From positions 2,221,954 to 2,285,953 of the forward strand of contig NZ_LN868937.1 of assembly GCF_001244735.1 (NCBI RefSeq): a stretch of 64,000 bases of DNA, in the 5' to 3' direction. The stretch's first letter is position 1. Every line of letters begins with the position of its first letter. Below, one piece after another: positions 45,880-55,784 of the stretch. The notes beneath the pieces were generated by a model that saw only the letters and a list, made by a program, of their open reading frames with translations, did no database searches and was not told where the DNA came from. This DNA is from Bacillus andreraoultii (lineage in GTDB: Bacteria; Bacillota; Bacilli; Bacillales; Caldibacillaceae). The translations under genes were made by a program, and so were the position numbers.

Positions 45880-46218
45880 CTAATCTAATTCTTTTATTTC
45901 ATTTAGTAAAGAAAAAACTTCTTTCTGTTGTTCCGTATCAAGATGATCATGAATCTTTTCATTTAGTTTATTAATTAACTTTTTCCGTGTTAAGAACTTT
46001 TCGTATAAATGTAATTTGCTTTCATATTCTTCTAACATAGCTTCAGTACGTTTAATATTATCATAAACAGCTTGTCTTGATACATTGAATTGTTCAGCAA
46101 TTTCACCGAGGGATAAATCATCTAAATAATAGAGCGACATATAACTCTGTTGTTTTGGAGTGAGTAAGTCTTGATAAAAATCAAATAAATAATTAATTCT
46201 CGTCGTTTTTTCTAACAT
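45880..46218 (-). CDS. ylxM: SRP-associated helix-turn-helix protein YlxM
   Basis: A 112-residue protein of the UPF0122/YlxM family, which is encoded with ffh in most Firmicutes and binds the SRP/FtsY system. The N-terminus resembles a sigma-region-4 helix-turn-helix ([30 protein letters not shown]), then a coiled C-terminal helix. The gene overlaps no neighbour; 11 bp separate it from ffh. It has its own promoter. Confidence 0.95.
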   Translation of the reverse strand: MLEKTTRINYLFDFYQDLLTPKQQSYMSLYYLDDLSLGEIAEQFNVSRQAVYDNIKRTEAMLEEYESKLHLYEKFLTRKKLINKLNEKIHDHLDTEQQKEVFSLLNEIKELD

Positions 46219-46260
46219 CGTTTTTCCCTCCGTGTTAAGTGAAAAACCTTTACACCGCTA

Positions 46261-46289
46261 ATCTAACATAGGTTCCTATAGAATGTCAA
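46261..46289 (-). promoter_or_regulatory. SigA promoter of ylxM-ffh
   Basis: Minus strand: consensus -35 TTGACA (46284-46289), 17-bp spacer, -10 TTAGAT (46261-46266) with a TG close by. It starts just past the ftsY terminator. Confidence 0.75.
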
Positions 46290-46296
46290 TATAATT

Positions 46297-46323
46297 AAAA
46301 GAGGGGAATCATTCCCCACTTTT
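46297..46323 (-). terminator. Intrinsic terminator of ftsY
   Basis: AAAAGAGGGGAA and TTCCCCACTTTT flank a three-base TCA loop, with an A-A mismatch in the stem. It is followed on the minus strand by T-rich CTCTTTTAATT and lies 10 bp after ftsY. Confidence 0.8.
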
Positions 46324-46332
46324 CTTTATTGC

Positions 46333-47325
46333 TTATTCTTCATCTTTTCCTTCTGCTAATCCGGCAAAAAGTCCGTAAACATATTGCTCTAAATCAAACG
46401 GTTGTAGGTCGTCCATTTTTTCTCCTAAACCAACATATTTAACTGGTATATTTAATTCTTTTCTAATCGCGATAACGATACCACCTTTTGCAGTTCCATC
46501 CAATTTCGTTAAGACGATTCCTGTTACATCCGTTGCTTCTTTAAATTGTTTTGCCTGAATCATGGCATTTTGTCCAGTCGTGGCATCTAAAACTAACAAC
46601 ACTTCATGCGGTGCACCTGGGATTTCACGTTCGATTACTCGTTTTACTTTTTCCAGTTCTTTCATTAAATTTACTTTATTTTGTAAGCGACCTGCTGTAT
46701 CACATAATAAAATATCTATTTTTCGAGATTTTGTTGCTTGTATGGCATCATAAATAACCGCTGCAGGATCAGACCCTTCACTTTGCTTAATTACTTCAAC
46801 ACCAACACGCTCTCCCCATACTTCTAATTGTTCAATTGCTCCTGCCCGAAAAGTGTCTCCAGCTGCTAATAACACATTTTTTCCTTCTTGTTTAAATTTA
46901 TGAGCAAGCTTACCGATTGTTGTTGTTTTTCCTACACCATTAACCCCAACAAATAAAATAACAGTAGGTCCATCGCTTTGAATGTTTAACGTCGTTATTT
47001 GTTCTTCTCCTGACTCATATATGTCTACCAATTTTTCCATTATAATCTCTTTAACTTCGGAAGTTTCTTGGATATTCTGCTTTTTCACTTCCATTTTTAG
47101 CTCGTCAACTAATTCAAGTACCGTATCAAAGCCTACATCCGCTTGAATTAACACCTCTTCTAATTCATCAAAAAAGTCTTCATCCACTTTTCGATAGCGA
47201 GCAACTAAATCATTCATTTTTCCTGCAAAACTTTGTCGAGTTTTCGTTAATCCATCTTTAAACTTCTCAGTAACAGTCTCCGTTTGCTTCGTTAATTTGT
47301 TTTTTAGTTTATCAAAAAAACCCAT
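46333..47325 (-). CDS. ftsY: SRP receptor GTPase FtsY
   Basis: A 330-residue SRP receptor. It starts MGFFDKLKNKLTKQ at 47325; a GTG nine bases upstream is possible but overlaps the SD. The N domain has RYRKVDEDFFDELEEVLI, the G domain GVNGVGKTTTIGKLAHKF, AGDTFRAGAIEQL, DTAGRLQNK and TKLDGTAKGGI. It ends without the long acidic A domain of E. coli FtsY, as usual in Bacillus. It lies downstream of smc with 39 bp. Confidence 0.98.
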   Translation of the reverse strand: MGFFDKLKNKLTKQTETVTEKFKDGLTKTRQSFAGKMNDLVARYRKVDEDFFDELEEVLIQADVGFDTVLELVDELKMEVKKQNIQETSEVKEIIMEKLVDIYESGEEQITTLNIQSDGPTVILFVGVNGVGKTTTIGKLAHKFKQEGKNVLLAAGDTFRAGAIEQLEVWGERVGVEVIKQSEGSDPAAVIYDAIQATKSRKIDILLCDTAGRLQNKVNLMKELEKVKRVIEREIPGAPHEVLLVLDATTGQNAMIQAKQFKEATDVTGIVLTKLDGTAKGGIVIAIRKELNIPVKYVGLGEKMDDLQPFDLEQYVYGLFAGLAEGKDEE

Positions 47326-47364
47326 TTCCTTCACATCCCTTCATTGGTTCAATGTTAAAAATGA

Positions 47365-50300
47365 TTAGCCCACATTTTCTGTATCTTCTAATCGGACAGA
47401 AACTAATTTTGAAACGCCTGATTCTTGCATCGTAACTCCGTATAAAACGTCGGCCTCTTCCATTGTTCCTTTCCGGTGGGTAATTACGATAAATTGCGTC
47501 TCATTACTAAATTGTTTTAAATATTGGCTGAAACGGTAAACATTTGCTTCATCTAAAGCGGCTTCAACCTCATCTAATATGCAAAATGGTACTGGTCTCA
47601 CTTTTAAAATTGAAAATAATAAGGCAATTGCTGTTAATGCTCTTTCTCCTCCTGATAGTAGAGCGAGATTTTGTAATTTTTTTCCCGGTGGTTGGGCAAT
47701 AATGTCAACACCTGTATTTAATAAGTCTTCTGGATCTGTCAATCTTAATTCCGCTCTTCCGCCACCGAATAACGATTTGAACACAGAATCAAATTGTGAC
47801 TTAATTGCGATAAAAGTTTCATTGAAACGTTTAATCATTTCCTCATCCATTTCTTGAATTACTTGGAATAATGTATCTTTTGCTTCTTGCAAATCATCTC
47901 TTTGTTCAACTAGGAACGATAATCTTTCAGAAACTCGTTCATATTCATCGATTGCTCCAAGATTTACAGTTCCTAATTCATCAATGGCGAGTTTAATTAG
48001 TTTTACTTTCTTTTTCGTTTCTTCATAAGGTTGTTCCAAAGAATATTGTTGTTTCGCTCCTTCATAGGATAACATATATTCTTCCCGTAATGTATTGAGT
48101 CGATTTTCGAGTTCCACATCCATTCGATTCAACTTAACTTCTTCTTCGGTTAAAATTTGTGTCATGCCTTTATGCTGCCTTTTCAGCTCTCTTACTTCAT
48201 TCTCAAGATCCTCTAACTTTTGTTGAAACTCAAGCCTTTGTTGCCTGCGATCAGCAATCAAATCAATTGTTTTATTTTTTTCAATCATTTTCTGATTTGC
48301 TTCTTCAGCTAAGTGGTTTTCCCCCGAATGACTTGTTTCCATTTCTTTAATAAGGACATCCAAATCTTCCATATTATTTGTTAATTGAGTTTTTATTTCA
48401 TTATTGCGACCTACACTCATTTCCAACTGGCTCTTAATATGGCGTAGTTGTTCTTCTAACTTTGCAATATCAATTTTTAAATTGTTTATTTCTTCTATCA
48501 CAGCCGATTTATTCGTTTCGTCTAAATCACGTTTTTTTGACATTTCCTGTATTAACTCATCAATGTTGTTTATTTTCTTTGAAATTTCTAATAACGTTTG
48601 TTCATTACGTTGCTGCTTCTCTTGTAAACTGATTAATTCAAGATGATAATTTTCACTTTCAGTATCATAAATAGTTAGTCGATCAGAAATATTGTTCTCC
48701 TGCCAACTTATTTCTTTTAATTGATCTTTTAATTGAAGTTCTTCATTCCGCAATTTCTCTCCAAAATTGCGAATTGCTTCTACTTCAGAGTTCTTCTCTT
48801 TAATCAATTGTTTTTTTTCTTTTACTTCTTGCTCCAGCTTTTCACACTGCTGTTCCATTTCAATTAACTTTTTCTTCAATCCATCTAATTCAGTTTTTCT
48901 GCTTAGAAGAGTACTTGAATTTTTTTTCATTGCTCCCCCGGTCATTGATCCTCCCGGGTTGACAACATCCCCTTCTAATGTAACAATTCGAAAACGATGT
49001 CCAGACAGGGCAGCTATTTCATTTGCTCCACGTAAATCACGAGTAATGATAACATTACCTAATAAGTTCTTAATAATATTTGTATACTTTGGAGCAAATT
49101 CCAACAACTCAGCTGCGATACCAATGAAACTTGCATGTGATTGGAGCCGTTTTCGTGTGTTAATAGGAATTTCTTTTGGCTGTATAACGGACAGAGGAAG
49201 AAAAGTTGCCCGTCCATAACCGTGACTTTTCAAAAACTTTATCGCTCGTCTCGCATTTTCTTCTGACTGTACAACAATGTGTTGCTGGCTACTACTAAGT
49301 GCAATATCAATAGCAATTTGAAAGTTTTTATCTACTTTAATAAGTTCCGCAACCGCCCCTTCAATTCCCTCAAGGCGATTTTTCGCTTTTAAAACCTCTT
49401 TTACACCTTGGTAAAATCCAGAATAATCTTCTTCCATTTCCTCTAATAAGTCTTTACGAGATTTCGCTTGTTGAACATATTGAAGCGCCTTGTAATATGT
49501 TTTCTCGCTCTTTTCGTACGCGTCGGAAAGTTGTGCCAACTGTTTTTGGCCTAATCGATACTGTTTAAGGAAATCATCAATCTTATTTTGTATGTTTTGA
49601 AGTTCTTTTTGTACCGTTTCTTTTTTCTTGTTGATTTCATTTCTTTCAGTAATAAACCGACTATTTTCTTCCTTTAACTTGCTCAGTTTTTCCTTCAACT
49701 GATCTAGTTGTTGTTGAACATGACGAGAATCATTTTTAATTGTTGCTTGTTTATTCAATAGTTCAATATAATCACTTTTCAATGATTCTATTTTTTCCTC
49801 AACGTTTTCTGAATAAGCTAATAATAGTTTTTGACGATCTTCCAGTTCCTGTTTTTCTTTTTGTAGTTTTGTACTTATTTCATTTTTTTGTTTTTCAAGC
49901 TCACTAATTTCATTTTGTAAACTTGAAAGTTTTTCTTTCCCTTCTTGTATCGCTTGTTCCAATTGGGAACGGATTTGACCGGCATTCTTTTTCCGCTCTT
50001 TTAATACTTCTCGTCTACCTTCTAATTTTTCTAATTCCTCACTTGTAACAAGAAGCACATGCTGAAGCTGTTCAATCGATTCATCAAGTGCAGTCATTCG
50101 ATCTCTTAGCTTTGAAACATCAGCTTCTTTCGCATGTAGTCGTGTTGACAATTCAATTTCTTTATCTTTGTTCTTCTCCAACTGTGATTTTAAGTTTTCC
50201 CATTTATTATGCAATTGATCAATTTCATAGACGAGTAAGCTAATTTCGTTTTGCTGTAATTCTTCTTTTTTCTGTAAATAATCTTTTGCAATTGACGCTT

Positions 50301-50922
50301 GAATTTTTAAAGGTTCTTCTTGACCCTCAAGTTCATATATAATATCGCGAACTCGATTAAGGTTTTCCTCTGTTTCTTTCAACTTAGCTTCAGCTTTTTT
50401 CTTCCTTGTTTTATACTTCAAAACGCCAGCTGCTTCTTCAAAAATTGTTCTTCTTTCCTCTGCTTTACTGTTTAATATCTCTTCAACTTTTCCTTGACTA
50501 ATAATAGAAAAAGAATCACGGCCAAACCCGGTATCCATTAATAAATCAACGATATCTTTTAAACGACACGATTGCTTATTAATAAAGTATTCACTCTCGC
50601 CAGATCGATACATTCTTCTCATAATACAGACTTCATTGTATTCAATCGGCAGGAAATGATCTTCGTTTTCAAATGTTAATGCCACTTCTGCAAAGTTTAA
50701 CGGTTTTCTCGTATCACTTCCAGCAAATATGATGTCTTCCATCTTCCCACCACGTAATGATTTTGCCGACTGTTCACCAAGTACCCATCGAATTGCATCC
50801 GTTATGTTACTTTTCCCGCTTCCGTTCGGTCCAACCACTGCAGTAACGCCTGGAATGAAGTCTACCGTTACCCTCTCTGCAAATGATTTAAAGCCAACCA
50901 TTTCCAATCTTCTGAGAAACAT
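47365..50922 (-). CDS. smc: Chromosome partition protein Smc
   Basis: An 1185-residue SMC ATPase condensing and organising the origin region with ScpA/ScpB. N-terminal Walker A is VVGPNGSGKSNITDAIRW; two long coiled coils flank the hinge (GVKEVLKAKNRLEGIEGAVAELIKV ... RIVTLEGDVVNPGGSMTGGA); the C-terminal half has the ABC signature ALLSGGERALTAIALLFSI and Walker B PFCILDEVEAALDEANV. Length matches B. subtilis Smc (1186). Gene order rnc-smc-ftsY is conserved. Confidence 0.98.
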   Translation of the reverse strand: MFLRRLEMVGFKSFAERVTVDFIPGVTAVVGPNGSGKSNITDAIRWVLGEQSAKSLRGGKMEDIIFAGSDTRKPLNFAEVALTFENEDHFLPIEYNEVCIMRRMYRSGESEYFINKQSCRLKDIVDLLMDTGFGRDSFSIISQGKVEEILNSKAEERRTIFEEAAGVLKYKTRKKKAEAKLKETEENLNRVRDIIYELEGQEEPLKIQASIAKDYLQKKEELQQNEISLLVYEIDQLHNKWENLKSQLEKNKDKEIELSTRLHAKEADVSKLRDRMTALDESIEQLQHVLLVTSEELEKLEGRREVLKERKKNAGQIRSQLEQAIQEGKEKLSSLQNEISELEKQKNEISTKLQKEKQELEDRQKLLLAYSENVEEKIESLKSDYIELLNKQATIKNDSRHVQQQLDQLKEKLSKLKEENSRFITERNEINKKKETVQKELQNIQNKIDDFLKQYRLGQKQLAQLSDAYEKSEKTYYKALQYVQQAKSRKDLLEEMEEDYSGFYQGVKEVLKAKNRLEGIEGAVAELIKVDKNFQIAIDIALSSSQQHIVVQSEENARRAIKFLKSHGYGRATFLPLSVIQPKEIPINTRKRLQSHASFIGIAAELLEFAPKYTNIIKNLLGNVIITRDLRGANEIAALSGHRFRIVTLEGDVVNPGGSMTGGAMKKNSSTLLSRKTELDGLKKKLIEMEQQCEKLEQEVKEKKQLIKEKNSEVEAIRNFGEKLRNEELQLKDQLKEISWQENNISDRLTIYDTESENYHLELISLQEKQQRNEQTLLEISKKINNIDELIQEMSKKRDLDETNKSAVIEEINNLKIDIAKLEEQLRHIKSQLEMSVGRNNEIKTQLTNNMEDLDVLIKEMETSHSGENHLAEEANQKMIEKNKTIDLIADRRQQRLEFQQKLEDLENEVRELKRQHKGMTQILTEEEVKLNRMDVELENRLNTLREEYMLSYEGAKQQYSLEQPYEETKKKVKLIKLAIDELGTVNLGAIDEYERVSERLSFLVEQRDDLQEAKDTLFQVIQEMDEEMIKRFNETFIAIKSQFDSVFKSLFGGGRAELRLTDPEDLLNTGVDIIAQPPGKKLQNLALLSGGERALTAIALLFSILKVRPVPFCILDEVEAALDEANVYRFSQYLKQFSNETQFIVITHRKGTMEEADVLYGVTMQESGVSKLVSVRLEDTENVG

Positions 50923-50948
50923 TTAGCTCCTCCTAATCTATATTAAAG

Positions 50949-51680
50949 TTAATTCGTTTTTGACAATTTGGTCAAAGCAACATGTGCTGCCTTTTGTTCT
51001 GCTTCTTTCTTTGACTTTCCATGCCCCCTACCAAGACTTTGATTATTTAATTTGACTTCTGAAACAAACTCCCGATTATGGGCAGGTCCCTTTTCTTCAA
51101 GAATGACATATTCTAATATACCTAAACCATCTCTTTGAACAATCTCTTGTAATTGGCTTTTATAATCCATCACATGAGAAAATGCACCTTGTAAAATTTT
51201 TGGGAAAACGGTTTTTTCTAAGAAACGGAATACTGTTTCTAGACCTTGATCTAAATAGAGCGCTCCAATAAATGCTTCAAAAGCGTCGGCTAGTAATGCT
51301 GGACGACTTCTTCCACCTGTTAATTCTTCACCTTTACCTAAACGCATTAATTCGCCAAAACTTAATTCTTGCGCAAATAATAGTAAGGAGGGCTCACAAA
51401 CAATAGCTGCACGCATTTTTGTCATATCCCCTTCTTCCAGCATCGGATATGTTTTATATAAAAAGTGAGAAACGGTTAATTCTAACACAGCATCTCCTAA
51501 AAATTCAAGACGCTCATTGTCTTCCCTACTTCTTTTCCGATGCTCATTTACGTAGGATGAATGGGTGAATGCTTGTATTAATAATGACAAATTTGTAAAT
51601 TTGATTCCTAGTCGTTCCTGAAATTGTTCGTATTTTATTGTATCAATTACTTCTTTTTGTGTCCGTCTTATCCTCGCCAT
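50949..51680 (-). CDS. rnc: Ribonuclease III
   Basis: A 243-residue dsRNA endonuclease processing rRNA. The catalytic signature [13 protein letters not shown] is at residues 57-67, and the C-terminal dsRNA-binding domain has [13 protein letters not shown] and [20 protein letters not shown]. Its start is followed by an N-terminal extension typical of Bacillus. It lies between acpP and smc; the 241-bp upstream gap contains the acpP terminator. Confidence 0.98.
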   Translation of the reverse strand: MARIRRTQKEVIDTIKYEQFQERLGIKFTNLSLLIQAFTHSSYVNEHRKRSREDNERLEFLGDAVLELTVSHFLYKTYPMLEEGDMTKMRAAIVCEPSLLLFAQELSFGELMRLGKGEELTGGRSRPALLADAFEAFIGALYLDQGLETVFRFLEKTVFPKILQGAFSHVMDYKSQLQEIVQRDGLGILEYVILEEKGPAHNREFVSEVKLNNQSLGRGHGKSKKEAEQKAAHVALTKLSKTN

Positions 51681-51846
51681 ATATACACACCTCTCATTTT
51701 ATACAATCAAGTTTAGACTAATTTAGCTGAATTCGTAAAGTGGTTTTTGTCTTTATCTTTACCCAAAAAATGAATTCTAATTGATATTGTTAAAGAAAAA
51801 ACTAAAAAGAGAACTGAACTTTTTTGATAATATTTCGTATCAATAG

Positions 51847-51875
51847 AAAACACCTCACTTTTGCAAGTGAAGTGT
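51847..51875 (-). terminator. Intrinsic terminator of the fapR-acpP lipid operon
   Basis: ACACCTCACTT (51850-51860) pairs with AAGTGAAGTGT (51865-51875), 11 bp with one G-T pair and a TTGC loop, followed on the minus strand by TTTTCT. It starts 47 bp after acpP. Confidence 0.85.
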
Positions 51876-51921
51876 ATCCCTTATCATTGTTATAATTAAA
51901 TTATTATGCAAGTTTGAGATT

Positions 51922-52155
51922 TTATAATTGACTCTCTATGTAAGATACAGCATCTCCTACTGTAACGATTTTTTCTGAATCTTCATCAGAAAATTGCAGA
52001 CCAAATTCGTCTTCAAGCTCCATTACTAATTCAACTACATCAAGGGAGTCAGCACCAAGATCATCTTTAAATGTTGCTTCAGGTGTTACTTTTGCTTCAT
52101 CGACTCCAAGACGGTCAACAACAATTTTTGTTACACGTTCTAATACGCTAGCCAT
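51922..52155 (-). CDS. acpP: Acyl carrier protein
   Basis: A 77-residue acidic carrier with the phosphopantetheine attachment Ser37 in [18 protein letters not shown]. The ATG at 52155 lies seven bases after GGAGG; an in-frame TTG at 52173 would include the SD. Preceded by fabG with a 98-bp gap and followed by an intrinsic terminator. Confidence 0.98.
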   Translation of the reverse strand: MASVLERVTKIVVDRLGVDEAKVTPEATFKDDLGADSLDVVELVMELEDEFGLQFSDEDSEKIVTVGDAVSYIESQL

Positions 52156-52253
52156 TACTTCACCTCCCCTCAAGTATTATATATAAAACAAGCTTAATAA
52201 TAAAGGGTTTGTTATAAAAAACTATTTTCTAATGGTTAGAAAAAGATTTACCA

Positions 52254-52997
52254 CTACATATACATGCCACCATTGACATGAATGGTTTGTCCTGTAATAT
52301 AACTACTTTTATCAGATGCAAGAAAAGCTACAGAATAAGCAATATCTTTCGGATCACCGAGTCTTGCCATTGGAATTTGTTTATAAAGCTCATTTTTCAC
52401 TTCCTCAGGCAATTTTTCAGTCATATCGGTCGAAATAAAACCAGGTGCAACTGCATTAACAGTAATATTTCGAGAAGCTAGCTCTTTTGCAGCCGACTTT
52501 GTTAGGCCGATAATGCCGGCCTTTGCTGCGACATAATTTGCTTGTCCCGCATTTCCACTAACACCGACAATGGAGGAAATGTTAATGATACGACCTTCTT
52601 TTTGTCTCATCATTTGTCTAGAAACAGCTTTTGTCGTCAAGAATACACTTTTTAAATTTGTATTCAGCACATCATCCCAGTCCGTTTCCTTCATTCTCAT
52701 TAGCAATTGATCACGAGTGATCCCCGCATTATTTACTAAAATATGCAAAGAACCAAACCTGTCAATTATCTCTTTAACCATCTTTTCTACCGCTTCGTTA
52801 TCAGCAACATCCGCTTGAATAGCCACGCTTTCTCGACCAAAGGAACGAATTTCCTCGACTACTTGTTCAGCGAGTTGTTTATTTCCTGCATAGTTTACGA
52901 TAACATCGGCACCGTTTCTTGCTAATTCTAGAGCAATTTCCTTTCCTATGCCACGAGAAGCACCAGTAACAAGGGCTGTTTTACCAATTAAACTCAT
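52254..52997 (-). CDS. fabG: 3-oxoacyl-[acyl-carrier-protein] reductase FabG
   Basis: A 247-residue NADPH-dependent reductase of fatty acid elongation. Cofactor-binding [13 protein letters not shown] (N-terminus), NNAG, catalytic Ser142, Tyr155 and Lys159 ([18 protein letters not shown]). It ends [12 protein letters not shown]. It overlaps the fabD stop by 1 bp (TAATG), so both are coupled. Confidence 0.98.
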   Translation of the reverse strand: MSLIGKTALVTGASRGIGKEIALELARNGADVIVNYAGNKQLAEQVVEEIRSFGRESVAIQADVADNEAVEKMVKEIIDRFGSLHILVNNAGITRDQLLMRMKETDWDDVLNTNLKSVFLTTKAVSRQMMRQKEGRIINISSIVGVSGNAGQANYVAAKAGIIGLTKSAAKELASRNITVNAVAPGFISTDMTEKLPEEVKNELYKQIPMARLGDPKDIAYSVAFLASDKSSYITGQTIHVNGGMYM

Positions 52998-53941
52998 TAT
53001 TCTCCCCCCTTAACCTCTTGGATTGTTTTCATTAAGCTTGCTTCGTCAAAAATTGAATAAGCACGTACGGAACGATCAATTTTCTTAACTAAGCCGGTTA
53101 GTACTTTTCCGGGACCGATTTCAATAAAAGTATCTACATTTAATTCTAGCATTTTTCGAACAGAATCTTCCCATAAAACAGGTGAATACAATTGCTTCAC
53201 TAATAGGTCCTTTATTTCGTCAGCATCTAAAACGAGCTCTGCAGTAACATTAGAAACAACAGGAATTGAAGCATGGCGAAATTTATATGTATTTAATATT
53301 TCTGCCAATCGACTTGAGGCTGGCTCCATTAAACTTGAATGAAAAGGTCCACTAACATCTAATGGAAGTGCACGTCTGGCACCATGTTCTTTTGCAAGTT
53401 GACAGGCTTTTTCTACCGCTTCTTTTGTTCCTGAAATAACAATTTGTCCAGGACAATTTAAGTTAGCTAGTTGTACAGTACTGACAGTTTCTGTAATATA
53501 GTTTGTGATTTCCTTTAATTTATCACGATTTAAACCTAATATCGCGGCCATCGTTCCTTTCCCATGGGGAACAGCTTCTTCCATATATTCTCCACGTTTT
53601 CGAACAATTTTTACAGCATCTGAAAAATTAATTGCGGAAGCTGCAACTAGAGCAGAATACTCACCTAAACTATGACCGGCAACATAATCGGGCTTTATTT
53701 CATATTCCTTTACCTTTTGTAAAATTGCAATACTTGTTGTTAATAATGCCGGTTGAGCATTTGTTGTTAATGTCAATTTTTCTTGTGGGCCTTCAAATAT
53801 GAGTGAAGATAAGGGAAAGTCAAGAGAAGTATCCGCTTCTTGGAAAATTCCCTTTACAGAAAAATTCGAATCATACAGTTCTTTTCCCATCCCAACTGTT
53901 TGTGATCCTTGACCTGGAAATAAAAATGCAATTTTCCCCAT
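52997..53941 (-). CDS. fabD: Malonyl-CoA-[acyl-carrier-protein] transacylase FabD
   Basis: A 314-residue transacylase loading malonyl onto ACP. Oxyanion region [18 protein letters not shown] at the N-terminus, nucleophile Ser91 in [13 protein letters not shown], and catalytic His in [10 protein letters not shown]. The end of the protein contains [18 protein letters not shown]. It lies between plsX and fabG, as in B. subtilis. Confidence 0.98.
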   Translation of the reverse strand: MGKIAFLFPGQGSQTVGMGKELYDSNFSVKGIFQEADTSLDFPLSSLIFEGPQEKLTLTTNAQPALLTTSIAILQKVKEYEIKPDYVAGHSLGEYSALVAASAINFSDAVKIVRKRGEYMEEAVPHGKGTMAAILGLNRDKLKEITNYITETVSTVQLANLNCPGQIVISGTKEAVEKACQLAKEHGARRALPLDVSGPFHSSLMEPASSRLAEILNTYKFRHASIPVVSNVTAELVLDADEIKDLLVKQLYSPVLWEDSVRKMLELNVDTFIEIGPGKVLTGLVKKIDRSVRAYSIFDEASLMKTIQEVKGGE

Positions 53942-53978
53942 AAATAGCTCCTTTCCTCAATCATTTTAATTGTGGGAA

Positions 53979-54962
53979 TTATTTAATAACGATTGCCTCC
54001 GCAATTTTCGTAGGAACTTCACTCATTACCATATCTCTTGCTTGACGAATTGCATGAAATATGGCCGCTTCGTCAGATGAACCATGTGCTTTTACTACTG
54101 GTGCTTGTATTCCGAAAAGAGAGGCTCCGCCGTACTCTGAATAATCCATTTTATCTTTAAGTTTCACTAAATCTGGCTTAATAACCGCGGCTGCCATTTT
54201 CGTTTTCATATTACTCATTAATACGTCTTTTACCATTTTAAAAACAGACATAGCCGTACCTTCTATCGTTTTCAAAACCATATTTCCTGTAAAACCATCT
54301 GTAACAGCAACATCACAAACGCCATTCATTAGTTCTCTAGCTTCAACATTTCCAATAAAGTTTAAATTCGCATCTGTTAATAGCTCATACGCGTGTCTCG
54401 TTAAGTCATTTCCTTTCTTTGATTCGGTACCAATATTTAATAATCCTACCCTTGGATTTTTAATTCCCCGAACTTTTTCACTATAAATTGACCCCATATA
54501 CGCATTTTGTAATAAATGATTTGGTTTTGCATCAGCATTTGCTCCGACGTCAAGTAATAAAAACCCTGTCCCGTTAATGGTTGGTAATGTAGGAGCCAAA
54601 GCGGGCCGTTCAATACCTTTTATTCGACCGACAATAAATAATCCAGCAGCCATTAGGGCTCCAGTGTTTCCAGCTGAAATACAGGCTTCTGAACGACCTT
54701 CAGCAACTTCTTTCGCCATTAAAACCATTGAAGCATTTTTTTTCGTTCGTACAGCACGAACTGGTTCGTCCTCTCCAGAAATAACTTCATCCGTATGAAT
54801 AATAGTTATTCGCTCTGATTTCGTTAAATGAGTTTTGATTTTTTTTTCGTCCCCTACTAGAGTAATATGAAGGTCAGGGAAATTTTCGATTGCTTTCATC
54901 GTTCCTTTAATGATTGCTTCAGGTGCATGATCTCCGCCCATTGCATCAATTGCTATATTCAT
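53979..54962 (-). CDS. plsX: Phosphate acyltransferase PlsX
   Basis: A 327-residue enzyme converting acyl-ACP to acyl-phosphate for phospholipid synthesis. It starts [20 protein letters not shown], with [14 protein letters not shown] and [18 protein letters not shown]; the C-terminal [19 protein letters not shown] region completes it. It overlaps the fapR stop by 4 bp. FapR represses this gene in B. subtilis. Confidence 0.98.
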   Translation of the reverse strand: MNIAIDAMGGDHAPEAIIKGTMKAIENFPDLHITLVGDEKKIKTHLTKSERITIIHTDEVISGEDEPVRAVRTKKNASMVLMAKEVAEGRSEACISAGNTGALMAAGLFIVGRIKGIERPALAPTLPTINGTGFLLLDVGANADAKPNHLLQNAYMGSIYSEKVRGIKNPRVGLLNIGTESKKGNDLTRHAYELLTDANLNFIGNVEARELMNGVCDVAVTDGFTGNMVLKTIEGTAMSVFKMVKDVLMSNMKTKMAAAVIKPDLVKLKDKMDYSEYGGASLFGIQAPVVKAHGSSDEAAIFHAIRQARDMVMSEVPTKIAEAIVIK

Positions 54963-55540
54963 TTTTGTTCACCTTCTCCTGTTTTTGAACGATACATATA
55001 AAATTCACCTTGAAATACTAATTCTTGGTTTACGAAACTTTGAACTTCAACTACAGTTCTTCCTTTTTTTGTCTCTTTCTCTAGCACTTTTGCTTTTGCA
55101 ATTACCCGTTCACCTAGTTTTACTTGGCGGATAAAGCGGATATGGCTTTTTGTAGTTAATGCAAGCTCATCATTAATAACCGCAACTGCAAGTGAGTTCG
55201 CTTGTGCAAAAAGGTGATGCCCTCGAGCAATTCCATTCCTCTTAAAAACATGCTCCTTCTTTATATCTAGAATTGAAATAGCCTGCTCATCTAATTCGAT
55301 ATCAATAATTTCTCCAATTATTTCTTCTATTGGTAGTGAGCGTACTTCTTCAGAGAAATTTTTTTGGGCAACATTTTTTATTCTTTCGCGCAACTCTGGA
55401 ATATTTAGTTCTAAACGATCCAATCGTATCGTTTGAATACTAACGGAAAATTTTTCAGCTAATTCTTCATCTGTTATAAACGGATTCTCATTAATAGTTT
55501 CTTTTAATAATCGCTGTCTATCTCTTTTATTCGGTCTCAT
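54959..55540 (-). CDS. fapR: Malonyl-CoA-responsive lipid repressor FapR
   Basis: A 193-residue repressor of fatty acid and phospholipid genes relieved by malonyl-CoA. N-terminal DeoR-like helix-turn-helix ([37 protein letters not shown]), and a C-terminal hot-dog fold ([23 protein letters not shown]) that binds malonyl-CoA. It is first in the operon with plsX-fabD-fabG-acpP and carries a FapR box in its promoter, so it is autoregulated. Confidence 0.97.
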   Translation of the reverse strand: MRPNKRDRQRLLKETINENPFITDEELAEKFSVSIQTIRLDRLELNIPELRERIKNVAQKNFSEEVRSLPIEEIIGEIIDIELDEQAISILDIKKEHVFKRNGIARGHHLFAQANSLAVAVINDELALTTKSHIRFIRQVKLGERVIAKAKVLEKETKKGRTVVEVQSFVNQELVFQGEFYMYRSKTGEGEQK

Positions 55541-55708
55541 AACTTAACAATGCTCCACATATTTTTTAGTTCTGTTTTTATCTAATTGGAAGGCTCTAGC
55601 AGTATTACATCAAAGCCGAAGAACTCTCTGCGAACTCTAGTCTCCTCGTTTACCTGAAGGCTCTAATTTTATTAATTCCATTTTTATATATACTTCATAA
55701 CAGAACTA

Positions 55709-55728
55709 CTATGACTAGGTACTAATAG
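55709..55728 (-). promoter_or_regulatory. FapR operator
   Basis: Minus strand CTATTAGTACCTAGTCATAG matches the known FapR box (TTAGTACCTAGTCTTAA-like, imperfect inverted repeat). It lies immediately downstream of the -10, so bound FapR would block initiation. Confidence 0.88.
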
Positions 55729-55729
55729 T

Positions 55730-55758
55730 AGTATATATAAGGGGAAATAAGAATGCAA
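55730..55758 (-). promoter_or_regulatory. SigA promoter of fapR-plsX-fabD-fabG-acpP
   Basis: Minus strand: -35 TTGCAT (55753-55758), 17-bp spacer, -10 TATACT (55730-55735). Transcription would start within the FapR box, giving a leader of about 180 nt before fapR. Confidence 0.8.
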
Positions 55759-55784
55759 GGAAAATTTTCAAAAGATATAACTGT

